DNA from: Clostridium rectalis | GTDB lineage: Bacteria; Bacillota; Clostridia; Clostridiales; Clostridiaceae | NCBI RefSeq assembly: GCF_900626095.1 | Contig: NZ_UYZZ01000001.1 | Span: 1-64,000 of the forward strand | Length of the DNA: 64,000 bases | Reading direction: 5' to 3' | Shown: positions 26,206-33,831 of the stretch, piece after piece | Position numbering within the stretch: position 1 is the stretch's first letter | Layout of the letters: every line of letters begins with the position of its first letter | Notes under the pieces: generated by a model | What the model was told of the DNA's origin: nothing | The model's input: the letters and a program-made list of their open reading frames with translations, nothing else | Databases searched by the model: none | Position numbers and translations under genes: made by a program

Positions 26206-27527
26206 TATTGCATCTTCCTTTCAAAGCAATTTTCTAAAAACTTTATATATTCTTCTTTGCTTTCAAAAGTAGGTTTATAATCACTAATAACTTCAGCTGC
26301 CTTTTTTCCATCTTTATATAAAAGATCAATTACAGTCATAGCCATTAATTTAGCAGGCAATATACATGCAGCGTTATAATCTTCTACTTTGAAATCTTTT
26401 GTGTGTAGAGCACCAGAAACTCCGCCTACAAATGGATGAATAGAAGGAATTAAATTGGATACGTCTCCCATATCTGTAGAGGCTGCAAAGTGACCTGCAC
26501 CTATAACAGAATCTTTTGGTAATAGCTGCTTACTATTATTTTCAAAGATTTTATTTAAAGGTTTAGAACATTTTAAAGGAAGATGTCCTGGGATAGTATT
26601 TATAATTGTTTTTGTTCCCATGGCAAATCCACCGCCAAGTAAAGCTCTATCTACTTTTTCATTAGTACTTTTCATAGCATCAACGTTCTTAGCACGAACA
26701 TAGCTTTCCATTCTTACATCAGAGGGAACACTATTTACTGTATCTCCGCCTTTTGTAATTATAGGATGTACTCTTATAGAGTCTTCATCTCTAAAGGATT
26801 CTCTTAATGCATTTATTCCCATAATACCTAGCGTAGCGGCGTTTAAAGCATTTACTCCTTTGTCAGGAGCCTCTGCTGCATGAGCAGCTTTACCTATATA
26901 CTGAATTGTTTTACCAAGAAAACCATTGCTTGTTTCTCCAATAGCAATAGTTGGTTTAGGTGAGTTTTTCTGTGAATGCATCATCATTGCGATGTCCACA
27001 TCGTCAAAAGCACCTATATATATAAGTTCTTGTTTTCCTGCTAAAAAGTGTATTTTTCCTTCTTCTTTTAATTTTTGTCTATATTCAATTTCTATAAATT
27101 CTTCGGCTGGTACTGCCATAAAAGATACGTTTCCACTTAAGTGGGTTTCAATTCCAGATAATTTAAGACCTAAAGCAGCACCTACCATGGTTGCTATTTG
27201 AAGGTTATGTCCACAGGTATGAGAGGCACCAGTTTCTTTATTTGCATCTAAACTATCAAAGCAAATAACTCCATCTAGTTCACCAAGTATGGCTACATTT
27301 ACACCTTCACAATTTTTCTTTAGTTTAGCTTTTACACCAGTTAAAGCTAATTTGTTTTCATAAGATAAATTTAGTTTTTGAAAAAAATGACATACTTTTT
27401 CTGCTGTTTTTTCTTCTTTAAAACCTAATTCAGGTGTTGATTTAATATCTTTGGCAAAAGATATTAATTTTTCTGCATTATCATCTATAGTTTTGCATAC
27501 TAGAGATTTTAATTCGTCTACTGTCAT
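26205..27527 (-). CDS. M20 family amidohydrolase, AbgB-like
   Basis: 440-residue cytoplasmic metallo-hydrolase of peptidase family M20. Metal and catalytic motifs are ILGELDGVICFDS, TCGHNLQIATMVGAA (CGHN in place of the commoner CGHD), VPAEEFIE (general base Glu pair), MMHSQ and the C-terminal STDMGDVSNLIP. The CGHN variant and length are like AbgB of p-aminobenzoyl-glutamate hydrolase. Residues about 190-310 form the dimerisation lid. First gene of a three-gene operon with two membrane proteins, under a good sigma-A promoter at 27609-27637. A single AbgB-like subunit without an adjacent AbgA suggests a homomeric enzyme here. Substrate unproven. Confidence 0.88.
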   Translation of the reverse strand: MTVDELKSLVCKTIDDNAEKLISFAKDIKSTPELGFKEEKTAEKVCHFFQKLNLSYENKLALTGVKAKLKKNCEGVNVAILGELDGVICFDSLDANKETGASHTCGHNLQIATMVGAALGLKLSGIETHLSGNVSFMAVPAEEFIEIEYRQKLKEEGKIHFLAGKQELIYIGAFDDVDIAMMMHSQKNSPKPTIAIGETSNGFLGKTIQYIGKAAHAAEAPDKGVNALNAATLGIMGINALRESFRDEDSIRVHPIITKGGDTVNSVPSDVRMESYVRAKNVDAMKSTNEKVDRALLGGGFAMGTKTIINTIPGHLPLKCSKPLNKIFENNSKQLLPKDSVIGAGHFAASTDMGDVSNLIPSIHPFVGGVSGALHTKDFKVEDYNAACILPAKLMAMTVIDLLYKDGKKAAEVISDYKPTFESKEEYIKFLENCFERKMQ

Positions 27528-27608
27528 TATTATCTCTCCCTTAATTTTGCTAAATATATACTTGTCCCTTTTCCGAATACAGATGTTTTCTAAAAAAAGA
27601 CTATCTAT

Positions 27609-27637
27609 ATTTTATTATGTGTTTTAAAAACTGTCAA
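27609..27637 (-). promoter_or_regulatory. Sigma-A promoter of the M20/DUF3100 operon
   Basis: On the minus strand: TTGACA (27632-27637), a 17-bp spacer, TAAAAT (27609-27614), about 80 bases before the hydrolase start. It argues against a sigma-54 promoter for this operon. Confidence 0.75.
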
Positions 27638-27700
27638 CAGAATTATTGGAAATTAGTGAATTAGTTCATTTTATGATATATTATGTCGTAAAAAATATAA

Positions 27701-27729
27701 TTGACAACCCATTAAAAAAGTGATAATCT
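27701..27729 (+). promoter_or_regulatory. Sigma-A promoter of the riboflavin operon
   Basis: TTGACA (27701-27706), a 17-bp spacer, TAATCT (27724-27729), 44 bases before the FMN aptamer. Confidence 0.8.
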
Positions 27730-27773
27730 GATTTTAGATTTATAAAAAATAATTTAAATTGAATATAATTATT

Positions 27774-27877
27774 CCTTCAGGGTTTGGTGAAATTCCATAC
27801 CGGCGGTAAAGCCCGCCAGCCGAAAGGCAGATCTGGTGAAATTCCAGGGCCGACAGTATAGTCTGGATGAAAGAAGG
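27774..27877 (+). ncRNA. FMN riboswitch (RFN element)
   Basis: A complete RFN element closed by CCTTC (27774-27778) and GAAGG (27873-27877). The conserved internal blocks AGGGTTTGGTGAAATTCC, ACCGGCGGTAAAGCCCGC and GGTGAAATTCCAGGGCCGAC are all visible in order. Together with the terminator at 27979 it should switch off the rib genes when FMN is plentiful. Confidence 0.97.
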
Positions 27878-27978
27878 TAGAGTATATTAAGCTTATAAAT
27901 ATGTAAGATTATATAGTTTTTTTGTTATATAATTTTTTAACATAAGTTTTGTTTAATATATTATTATGTAAGTTTTTT

Positions 27979-28008
27979 AAACCCTGAAATTAGTTTCAGG
28001 GTTTTTTT
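27979..28008 (+). terminator. Riboswitch-controlled terminator
   Basis: Stem AAACCCTGAAA (27979-27989) with TTTCAGGGTTT (27994-28004), followed by seven T residues. It lies between the FMN aptamer and ribD, the expected expression platform. Confidence 0.9.
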
Positions 28009-28093
28009 ATTTATCAATATATCCATTATTTAGTAATGTTAATTAAAATGAATTGGTCATAAAATTAAGAGAAAGGTAAGGAGATGAGTGGAT

Positions 28094-29188
28094 TTGCATG
28101 AAAATTATATGCGAAGGTGTATAAAACTTGCCCAAAATGGTATTGGGAAAGTAAATCCAAACCCATTAGTAGGAGCTTTGATAGTTAAAGATGGGCAAGT
28201 TTTAGGAGAGGGATATCATGAGTATTTTGGTGGGAATCATGCAGAGATAAATGCTTTTAAAAATTGTAATACTTCTGTAGAGAAAGCTACATTATATGTT
28301 ACTTTAGAACCTTGCTCACATTATGGAAAAACTCCTCCATGTGTAGATGTGATTATTGAAAAAGGGATAAAAAAGGTTGTAATTGGAATGATGGATCCTA
28401 ATCCATTAGTATCAGGTAGTGGAATAAAAATACTTAAGAATAATGGAATAGAAGTTATTACTGGAATAATGGAAAAAGAGGTTAAAAAGCTAAATGAAGT
28501 TTTTATTAAATATATAAAAGAAAAGCTACCATTTTGTATGATAAAAACAGCTATGACTTTAGATGGCAAGATTGCTACATATAAAGGGGACTCTAAATGG
28601 ATAACTAATGAAAAATCAAGAGCTTTTGTTCATGAAATTAGAAATAAATATTCAGCTATAATGGTTGGCATAGGTACTGTAATAAAAGATAATCCTAGTT
28701 TAACTACTAGGTTGAAAGGTAATAATTTAAGAAATCCCATAAGAATAATCGTAGATAGTAATGGTAGAATTCCTTTAAACTCAAGGATTCTACAGGAAGA
28801 AGGAAAAAATATAGTAGTGTTAACAGAAAACGCCCACTCTGAAAAAATAAACATGTTAAAAGAAAAAGGAGTTGATATAGTAATAACCCCAAATAAACAT
28901 GGGAAAGTTGATTTAACAAGTTTAATGAGAATTTTAGGGGCAAGGGGCATAGATAGCGTACTTATAGAAGGAGGTGGAACGTTAAATTATTCTTGCTTAA
29001 AAGAGAATATTGTGGATAAAATTAACATATTTATTGCCCCAAAAATTATAGGAGGAAAGGAGGCAAAAACTCCTGTAGAAGGTGAGGGCATTGAAGGTAT
29101 TAAAGATTCTATAAATTTAATAAATGTGAACATAATAAAATTTGATGAAGATATTTTAATAGAAGCGGATTTAAATTATGGTAATTAA
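28094..29188 (+). CDS. ribD: Bifunctional riboflavin deaminase/reductase
   Basis: Catalyses two consecutive riboflavin steps: deamination of the GTP-derived pyrimidine and reduction of its ribosyl side chain. The N-terminal deaminase domain (to about 145) has the zinc motifs HAEINAF and PCSHYGKTPPC; the C-terminal reductase domain begins at FCMIKTAMTLDGKIAT and has SVLIEGGGTLN. The length of about 364 residues is normal. TTG at 28094 is favoured (AAGGAG at 28078-28083, 10 bases before); GTG at 28088 is the alternative, two codons earlier. First gene of the four-gene rib operon. Confidence 0.95.
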   Translation: MHENYMRRCIKLAQNGIGKVNPNPLVGALIVKDGQVLGEGYHEYFGGNHAEINAFKNCNTSVEKATLYVTLEPCSHYGKTPPCVDVIIEKGIKKVVIGMMDPNPLVSGSGIKILKNNGIEVITGIMEKEVKKLNEVFIKYIKEKLPFCMIKTAMTLDGKIATYKGDSKWITNEKSRAFVHEIRNKYSAIMVGIGTVIKDNPSLTTRLKGNNLRNPIRIIVDSNGRIPLNSRILQEEGKNIVVLTENAHSEKINMLKEKGVDIVITPNKHGKVDLTSLMRILGARGIDSVLIEGGGTLNYSCLKENIVDKINIFIAPKIIGGKEAKTPVEGEGIEGIKDSINLINVNIIKFDEDILIEADLNYGN

Positions 29189-29236
29189 TTGTTATAAAGT
29201 ATTGATGTTTAATTATTTAAAAAGGATGGGGATAAT

Positions 29237-29881
29237 TTGTTTACAGGTATAATAGAAGAAATAGGAGTCATTGAAAACATATATATATCTGAAAATTCAG
29301 AAAAAATTATAATTAAATGTAAAAAGATTTTAGAAGATATAAAACTTGGGGACAGTATATGTACTAATGGAGTATGTCTTACTGTAACTGAATTTAAAAG
29401 TAGTAATTTTACTGTGGATATAATGCCAGAGACTAGAAAAAGAACTAGCCTTAGCCAACTAAAGGTAGGAAGTAAGGTGAATTTAGAAAGGGCTTTGAAG
29501 GCATCTCATAGATTTGGAGGACATATAGTAACTGGACATATAGATGGGGTGGGAATAATAAAAACATTTAAAGATGACCAAAATGCTATATGGATTTCAA
29601 TTGAAGCTAATGAGAGCATTCTTAAATATATTGTAGAAAAGGGTTCAATTGCTATAGATGGTGTAAGCTTAACTGTAGCATATGTAGACAATAAAATTTT
29701 TAAAGTTTCAGTAATTCCACATACAAAAGAGCAAACGATACTTATAAATAAAAGTATAGGACATAAGGTGAATTTAGAATGTGACGTAATAGGTAAATAT
29801 GTGGAAAAGCTATTAAAAGTAAAGGAAATTAATAAAAAAACTGTTATAGATATGGAGTTTTTAATGGAAAATGGATTTTAG
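29237..29881 (+). CDS. ribE: Riboflavin synthase alpha chain
   Basis: 214 residues, two tandem lumazine-binding barrels. It opens with MFTGIIEEIG, the invariant N terminus of the enzyme, and the second repeat begins HIVTGHIDGVGII. It dismutates two 6,7-dimethyl-8-ribityllumazine molecules into riboflavin. TTG start with GGATGGGG upstream. It follows ribD by 48 bases and precedes ribBA by 45. Confidence 0.96.
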   Translation: MFTGIIEEIGVIENIYISENSEKIIIKCKKILEDIKLGDSICTNGVCLTVTEFKSSNFTVDIMPETRKRTSLSQLKVGSKVNLERALKASHRFGGHIVTGHIDGVGIIKTFKDDQNAIWISIEANESILKYIVEKGSIAIDGVSLTVAYVDNKIFKVSVIPHTKEQTILINKSIGHKVNLECDVIGKYVEKLLKVKEINKKTVIDMEFLMENGF

Positions 29882-29926
29882 TATAAATTATTTAATACAA
29901 AAATACTAATGAAAGGGTGAATATAA

Positions 29927-31126
29927 ATGATTAAATTTAATTCTATAGAAGAAGCAATAAAAGATATTAAACAAGGAAAAATGGTAGTAGTAGTGGATGA
30001 TGAAGACAGAGAAAATGAGGGAGATCTAATAGTAGCAGCTGAAAAAATTACACCGGAGATAATAAACTTTATGGCTAAATTTGGAAGAGGTCTTATATGT
30101 ATGCCTATTGTAGGAGAAAGACTTAAAGAACTTAATATAAATCAAATGGTAGATAAAAATACAGATAATAATGGAACAGCTTTTACTGTTTCTATAGATT
30201 CTAAAGAAAGTACTACAGGAATATCAGCTTATGAAAGAGCTGCTACTGTAAAAAAAGTTTTGTGTCCCAAAGCCATAGAAAAAGATTTCAAAAGACCTGG
30301 TCATATATTTCCATTAGAGGCTAGGAAAGGCGGAGTTTTAAAGAGAGCAGGACATACAGAAGCAGCTGTGGATTTAGCTACTCTTGCAGGTCTTTATCCT
30401 GCAGGGGTAATATGTGAAATTATGAATGAGGATGGAACTATGGCTAGGGTAGCACAACTTAATGAGTATGTGAAAGAACACAATTTAAAAATTATAACTA
30501 TAGCAGATCTTATAAATTATAGAAGAACTAAGGAGTCTTTAATAGAGAGAGTAGTTGAAGCTAATATGCCAACTAAGTATGGAGAATTTAAAATAATTGG
30601 ATATATAAATAAGTTAAATGGAGAACATCATGTAGCTTTGATAAAAGGAAATATAGATGCTAAAAATCCAGTGTTAGTAAGAGTTCACTCTGAGTGTTTA
30701 ACAGGTGATGCACTAGGTTCTATAAGATGTGATTGTGGTGATCAATATGATGCTGCAATGAAAGCAATAAGCAAGGAGAAAAGAGGAATTCTTGTATATA
30801 TGAGACAAGAGGGAAGGGGAATAGGTCTCATAAATAAGTTGAAAGCCTATAATCTTCAAGATAAAGGCATGGATACTGTAGAGGCAAATATTGCTTTAGG
30901 ATTTCCACCGGATTTAAGGGATTATGGTATAGGAGCACAAATACTTGCAGATTTAGGGGTAAAGGAAATAAAACTTATGACAAACAACCCTAAGAAGGTA
31001 TCGGGTCTTTCAGGCTATGGGATAGAGATTGTAGATAGAGTGCCATTACAAATATTTAATCATGAAGAAAGTGAATTTTATTTAAAAACTAAAAGGGAAA
31101 AGATGGGACATATATTAAGTTTATAA
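29927..31126 (+). CDS. ribBA: DHBP synthase / GTP cyclohydrolase II
   Basis: 399 residues. The N-terminal 3,4-dihydroxy-2-butanone-4-phosphate synthase domain (about 1-200) has [15 protein letters not shown] and [14 protein letters not shown]. The C-terminal GTP cyclohydrolase II domain has [22 protein letters not shown] with the three zinc cysteines, then RQEGRGIGL. It feeds both precursor branches of the pathway. ATG start behind AAAGGG. Both domains look intact. Confidence 0.97.
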   Translation: MIKFNSIEEAIKDIKQGKMVVVVDDEDRENEGDLIVAAEKITPEIINFMAKFGRGLICMPIVGERLKELNINQMVDKNTDNNGTAFTVSIDSKESTTGISAYERAATVKKVLCPKAIEKDFKRPGHIFPLEARKGGVLKRAGHTEAAVDLATLAGLYPAGVICEIMNEDGTMARVAQLNEYVKEHNLKIITIADLINYRRTKESLIERVVEANMPTKYGEFKIIGYINKLNGEHHVALIKGNIDAKNPVLVRVHSECLTGDALGSIRCDCGDQYDAAMKAISKEKRGILVYMRQEGRGIGLINKLKAYNLQDKGMDTVEANIALGFPPDLRDYGIGAQILADLGVKEIKLMTNNPKKVSGLSGYGIEIVDRVPLQIFNHEESEFYLKTKREKMGHILSL

Positions 31127-31153
31127 TATTAAGAATGTATAGGAGGATTATGT

Positions 31154-31618
31154 ATGAAGCATTATGAAGGGAAATTGATTGCAGAGGGTTTAAAATTTGG
31201 AGTAGTTATAGCAAGGTTTAATGAATTTATTGGCAGTAAATTATTAAGTGGAGCTTTAGATGGATTAAAAAGACATGGTGTAAATGAAGAAAATATAGAA
31301 ATTGCATGGGTTCCAGGAGCTTTTGAAATACCGTTAATAGCTAAAAAGATGTCTAAGTCAAAAAAATATGATGGAATTATTTGTTTGGGTGCAGTTATAA
31401 GAGGAGCCACTTCACATTATGATTTCGTAGCAGGGGAGGTTGCTAAGGGCATTGCTAAGGTCACACTGGACGAAGAAGTTCCAATAGTATTTGGGGTACT
31501 TACTACAGAAAATATTGAACAGGCTATTGAAAGAGCTGGTACTAAAGCGGGGAATAAAGGTTATGAGGCGGCTATTTCAGCTATAGAAATGGCAAATTTA
31601 ATAAATAAAATGGAATAA
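31154..31618 (+). CDS. ribH: 6,7-dimethyl-8-ribityllumazine synthase
   Basis: 154 residues, standard length. [65 protein letters not shown] (active-site His) and [16 protein letters not shown] are the family signatures. Condenses DHBP with the ribityl-aminouracil. Last gene of the operon; a terminator follows. ATG start, RBS AGGAGG. Confidence 0.97.
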   Translation: MKHYEGKLIAEGLKFGVVIARFNEFIGSKLLSGALDGLKRHGVNEENIEIAWVPGAFEIPLIAKKMSKSKKYDGIICLGAVIRGATSHYDFVAGEVAKGIAKVTLDEEVPIVFGVLTTENIEQAIERAGTKAGNKGYEAAISAIEMANLINKME

Positions 31619-31640
31619 TGAATAAGTTTATAACGTAAAT

Positions 31641-31676
31641 ATTAAGGAAGAGATTTTTTCTCTTCCTTAATATTTT
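31641..31676 (+). terminator. Rho-independent terminator of rib operon
   Basis: Stem TTAAGGAAGAGA with TCTCTTCCTTAA (31661-31670 region) and a T-rich loop and tail, just after ribH. Confidence 0.88.
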
Positions 31677-31734
31677 ATATACTTACAATGTGAGAAAAAA
31701 AGTGTATTGACACTGTTTAAATTATATATTAACA

Positions 31735-31749
31735 TGAAAATGATAATCA
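31735..31749 (+). promoter_or_regulatory. Fur-box-like operator upstream of FMN-binding lipoprotein gene
   Basis: TGAAAATGATAATCA matches the Fur core TGATAATNATTATCA at 13 of 15 positions. It lies 25 bases before the start codon, where a repressor would block initiation or elongation. A TTGACA-like hexamer (31708-31713) precedes it. Confidence 0.6.
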
Positions 31750-31773
31750 ATAACAATTAAAGGGGGATTTTTT

Positions 31774-32268
31774 ATGAAAAAAATTTCAGGTATAGTTCTA
31801 TGTATAGCTATGACAATGACACTATTTGCTGGATGCGCATCATCTAATGATGGTAATAAGGGAGCAAAGGATAGTAAAGAAACAAAAACAATAACATATA
31901 AGGACGGTAAATATAAAGCTTCTTATGATAAGGCTGATAGTCATGGCTGGAAAGCTTTTGTAGAATTAGAAGTAAAGAATGGTAAAATCTCAGCAGTAGA
32001 CTTTGACTATTTAAGTAAAGATAATAAGAGAAAGACAGAAGATAGAAACTATAATGAGACTATGAAAAAATCAAAATCTAAAACTAGTCCAAAAGAATTT
32101 TGTCCTAAGTTAGAAAAAAATCTAGTTGAAAAGCAAGACTTAAACAAGGTAGATGGAGTTTCTGGAGCTACTAGTTCTGTAGAAAATTTTAAGGCTTTAG
32201 CTAAAGCTGCTTTAGAAAATGCGTCAAAAGGTGAAACAAAAGAGACAATAGTACCATTAAAAGAATAA
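31774..32268 (+). CDS. FMN-binding-domain lipoprotein
   Basis: 164 residues. Lipoprotein signal peptide with the lipobox LFAGC, then a Lys-rich linker and one FMN-binding domain. KYKASYDKADSHGWKAFVELEVKNGKISAVDFDY is the domain start, and the flavinylation-type site DGVSGATSS is near residue 130. Domains of this kind carry FMN bound covalently to the Thr through a phosphoester made by ApbE. It is thus a surface electron carrier, like PplA of flavin-based extracellular electron transfer. ATG start behind AGGGGG; a Fur-like box precedes. No apbE gene is in this window. Confidence 0.88.
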   Translation: MKKISGIVLCIAMTMTLFAGCASSNDGNKGAKDSKETKTITYKDGKYKASYDKADSHGWKAFVELEVKNGKISAVDFDYLSKDNKRKTEDRNYNETMKKSKSKTSPKEFCPKLEKNLVEKQDLNKVDGVSGATSSVENFKALAKAALENASKGETKETIVPLKE

Positions 32269-32292
32269 TAAAATTTAATTTAAAATAAATAC

Positions 32293-32326
32293 AAAGGGCT
32301 TTTAGGAGATAAAAGCCCTTTATTTA
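32293..32326 (+). terminator. Rho-independent terminator
   Basis: Stem AAAGGGCTTTTA (32293-32304) with TAAAAGCCCTTT (32310-32321) between the two FMN-binding protein genes; read-through is possible. Confidence 0.85.
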
Positions 32327-32369
32327 AAATTTTAATCTTAATGAAAAACAAAACAGGAGGGATAAATGA

Positions 32370-33392
32370 TTGTTAAATAAAGGTGTAAAAGGTACTTTAG
32401 TTTTATTTTTAATAACATCTATTTGTGCTTTAATTTTATCTATAACCCATAGTGCTACTAAGGATATAATAGTTTTTAGAGAAAAGATGGAGAGTTTACA
32501 ATTGGATATGATATTTCCTCATAGAAGGGCAGATAATGTAAAGGAATTATCTAAAGGTATGGCAGAGGATTCTATTATAAGTGCTTTATATGAGGTTTAT
32601 GGAGGCAAGGATTTAATTGGTCATGCTATAATGGTTGTATCCAAAGGCATGGGTGGACCAATGAAGATGACTGTAGGAGTATCAAAAGAAGGGAAAATTT
32701 CTGGAATAAAGGTTTCATCTCACTCTGAAACCCCTGGTATAGGGGACATTGTTGAAAAACAAAGCTTTATAGATAGATTTAAAAATATATCTATAAAAGA
32801 AGGACTAAAATTGGTAAAAACATCTCCTAATAATGGGAATGAAATAGAAGCAGTCACAGGAGCTACTATTACCTCTGCTGCAGTAACATCAGGAGTAAAT
32901 GAGGCTATAAAATTTTATAAAAATCATGTGTTAGGGGAAGAAACAAAAAAAGAAAGTAAGGAGATAGTTCCTAATTCTTTAATAGAAGGTGGAGATGCTT
33001 TTAGGGATATAAAAGTTAATCTTAAAGATAATATAAAGGAAGTAAAGGGAATTTGTAAAGAGAATAAACTTTTAGGATACTCAATAATTGCATATGGTAA
33101 GGGGATGGATGAAATAGAAGTATTAGTAACCATATCCTTAAAAAATAAGATTACAGATATAAAAGTATTAAAGCAAAATGAAACTGAAGGATTAGGAGAT
33201 GCTATAATGGAGGAGGAGTTTACATCTAAATTTAAAAACAGGAGCATTGATACACCTTTTAAAGTAGTGAATAGGCCTTCAAAATTAAACAGTGAAATAG
33301 AAGGTATATCCGGAGCTACTATAAGTAGTGATGGAGTAGTAAAAGGTATAAATGAGGCTATAAGTTTTTATAAAGAAATATTAATTAAATAA
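32370..33392 (+). CDS. Membrane-anchored protein with two RnfG-like FMN-binding domains
   Basis: 340 residues. An N-terminal membrane helix (GTLVLFLITSICALILSITHSAT) is followed by two FMN-binding domains in tandem. The first ends with EAVTGATITSAAVTSGVNEAI (about 155-185) and the second with EGISGATISSDGVVKGINEAI (about 305-335), each with the (S/T)GAT flavin attachment motif. The first domain and anchor look like RnfG; the repeat is extra. No other Rnf gene is adjacent, so it is not part of an rnf operon here. TTG start at 32370, 9 bases after AGGAGG. Probably moves electrons across the outer face of the membrane together with the upstream lipoprotein. Confidence 0.85.
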   Translation: MLNKGVKGTLVLFLITSICALILSITHSATKDIIVFREKMESLQLDMIFPHRRADNVKELSKGMAEDSIISALYEVYGGKDLIGHAIMVVSKGMGGPMKMTVGVSKEGKISGIKVSSHSETPGIGDIVEKQSFIDRFKNISIKEGLKLVKTSPNNGNEIEAVTGATITSAAVTSGVNEAIKFYKNHVLGEETKKESKEIVPNSLIEGGDAFRDIKVNLKDNIKEVKGICKENKLLGYSIIAYGKGMDEIEVLVTISLKNKITDIKVLKQNETEGLGDAIMEEEFTSKFKNRSIDTPFKVVNRPSKLNSEIEGISGATISSDGVVKGINEAISFYKEILIK

Positions 33393-33510
33393 ATGTAGAT
33401 AAATTATGTATAGTATAATATAACTACAGTTGTATATATTTTTTTATATGACACAAAATATATATTGGCTATTTAGATAAAATATTATAGTATTCAAGGA
33501 GGAAAAGTTT

Positions 33511-33615
33511 ATGGCTAAAAAAGGAATGAAGAGACCTGCACCAAATGAAGCTCCAACTTATGAAACTAAAAAAAGAAATAAAAACCAACAACCTGTTCCA
33601 GAGACTAAAAAGTAA
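33511..33615 (+). CDS. Small basic hypothetical protein (34 residues)
   Basis: A short frame with a strong RBS (AAGGAGG at 33496-33502, 8 bases before ATG). The product is Lys/Pro-rich: it starts MAKKGMKRPAPNEAPTYETK and ends PVPETKK. Its stop is 15 bases before the HD-domain gene, so the two are probably cotranscribed. It has no membrane segment and no recognised domain. The strong RBS and coherent composition support a real gene, but the function is unknown. Confidence 0.6.
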   Translation: MAKKGMKRPAPNEAPTYETKKRNKNQQPVPETKK

Positions 33616-33630
33616 TTAAGGAAGATTAGT

Positions 33631-33831
33631 ATGAAAAGCAAAAGAGAACTTTTTATAGAGTTTGATAAACATCTTATGGAGGATATAAAACCTTCTAATT
33701 ATTTTAATAGTATAATAGATGAAAATATTATGGACGTTTCTCCATTTTATTTATTAAAGGATTTAGTGAGGACAGATCAAAATCTAAAACATCATCCAGA
33801 AGGTTCTGTATGGAATCATACTATGATGGTA
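33631..33831 (+). CDS. HD-domain phosphohydrolase, 5' exon (interrupted by group II intron)
   Basis: First 67 codons of an HD-superfamily phosphohydrolase. The segment HHPEGSVWNHTMMV near the end holds the first metal His of the domain; the HD motif itself is in the 3' exon at 36494. The exon ends in frame with a GTA codon right before the intron's GTGCG. Reading on through the intron gives a stop after 6-7 further codons. If the intron splices, the protein is about 207 residues. ATG start with AAGGAAG upstream. Confidence 0.85.

Noticed and set aside
27528-27700. Possible sigma-54 (-24/-12) promoter for the M20/DUF3100 operon
   Set aside because: No GG-N10-GC element on the minus strand; a consensus sigma-A promoter is present instead.
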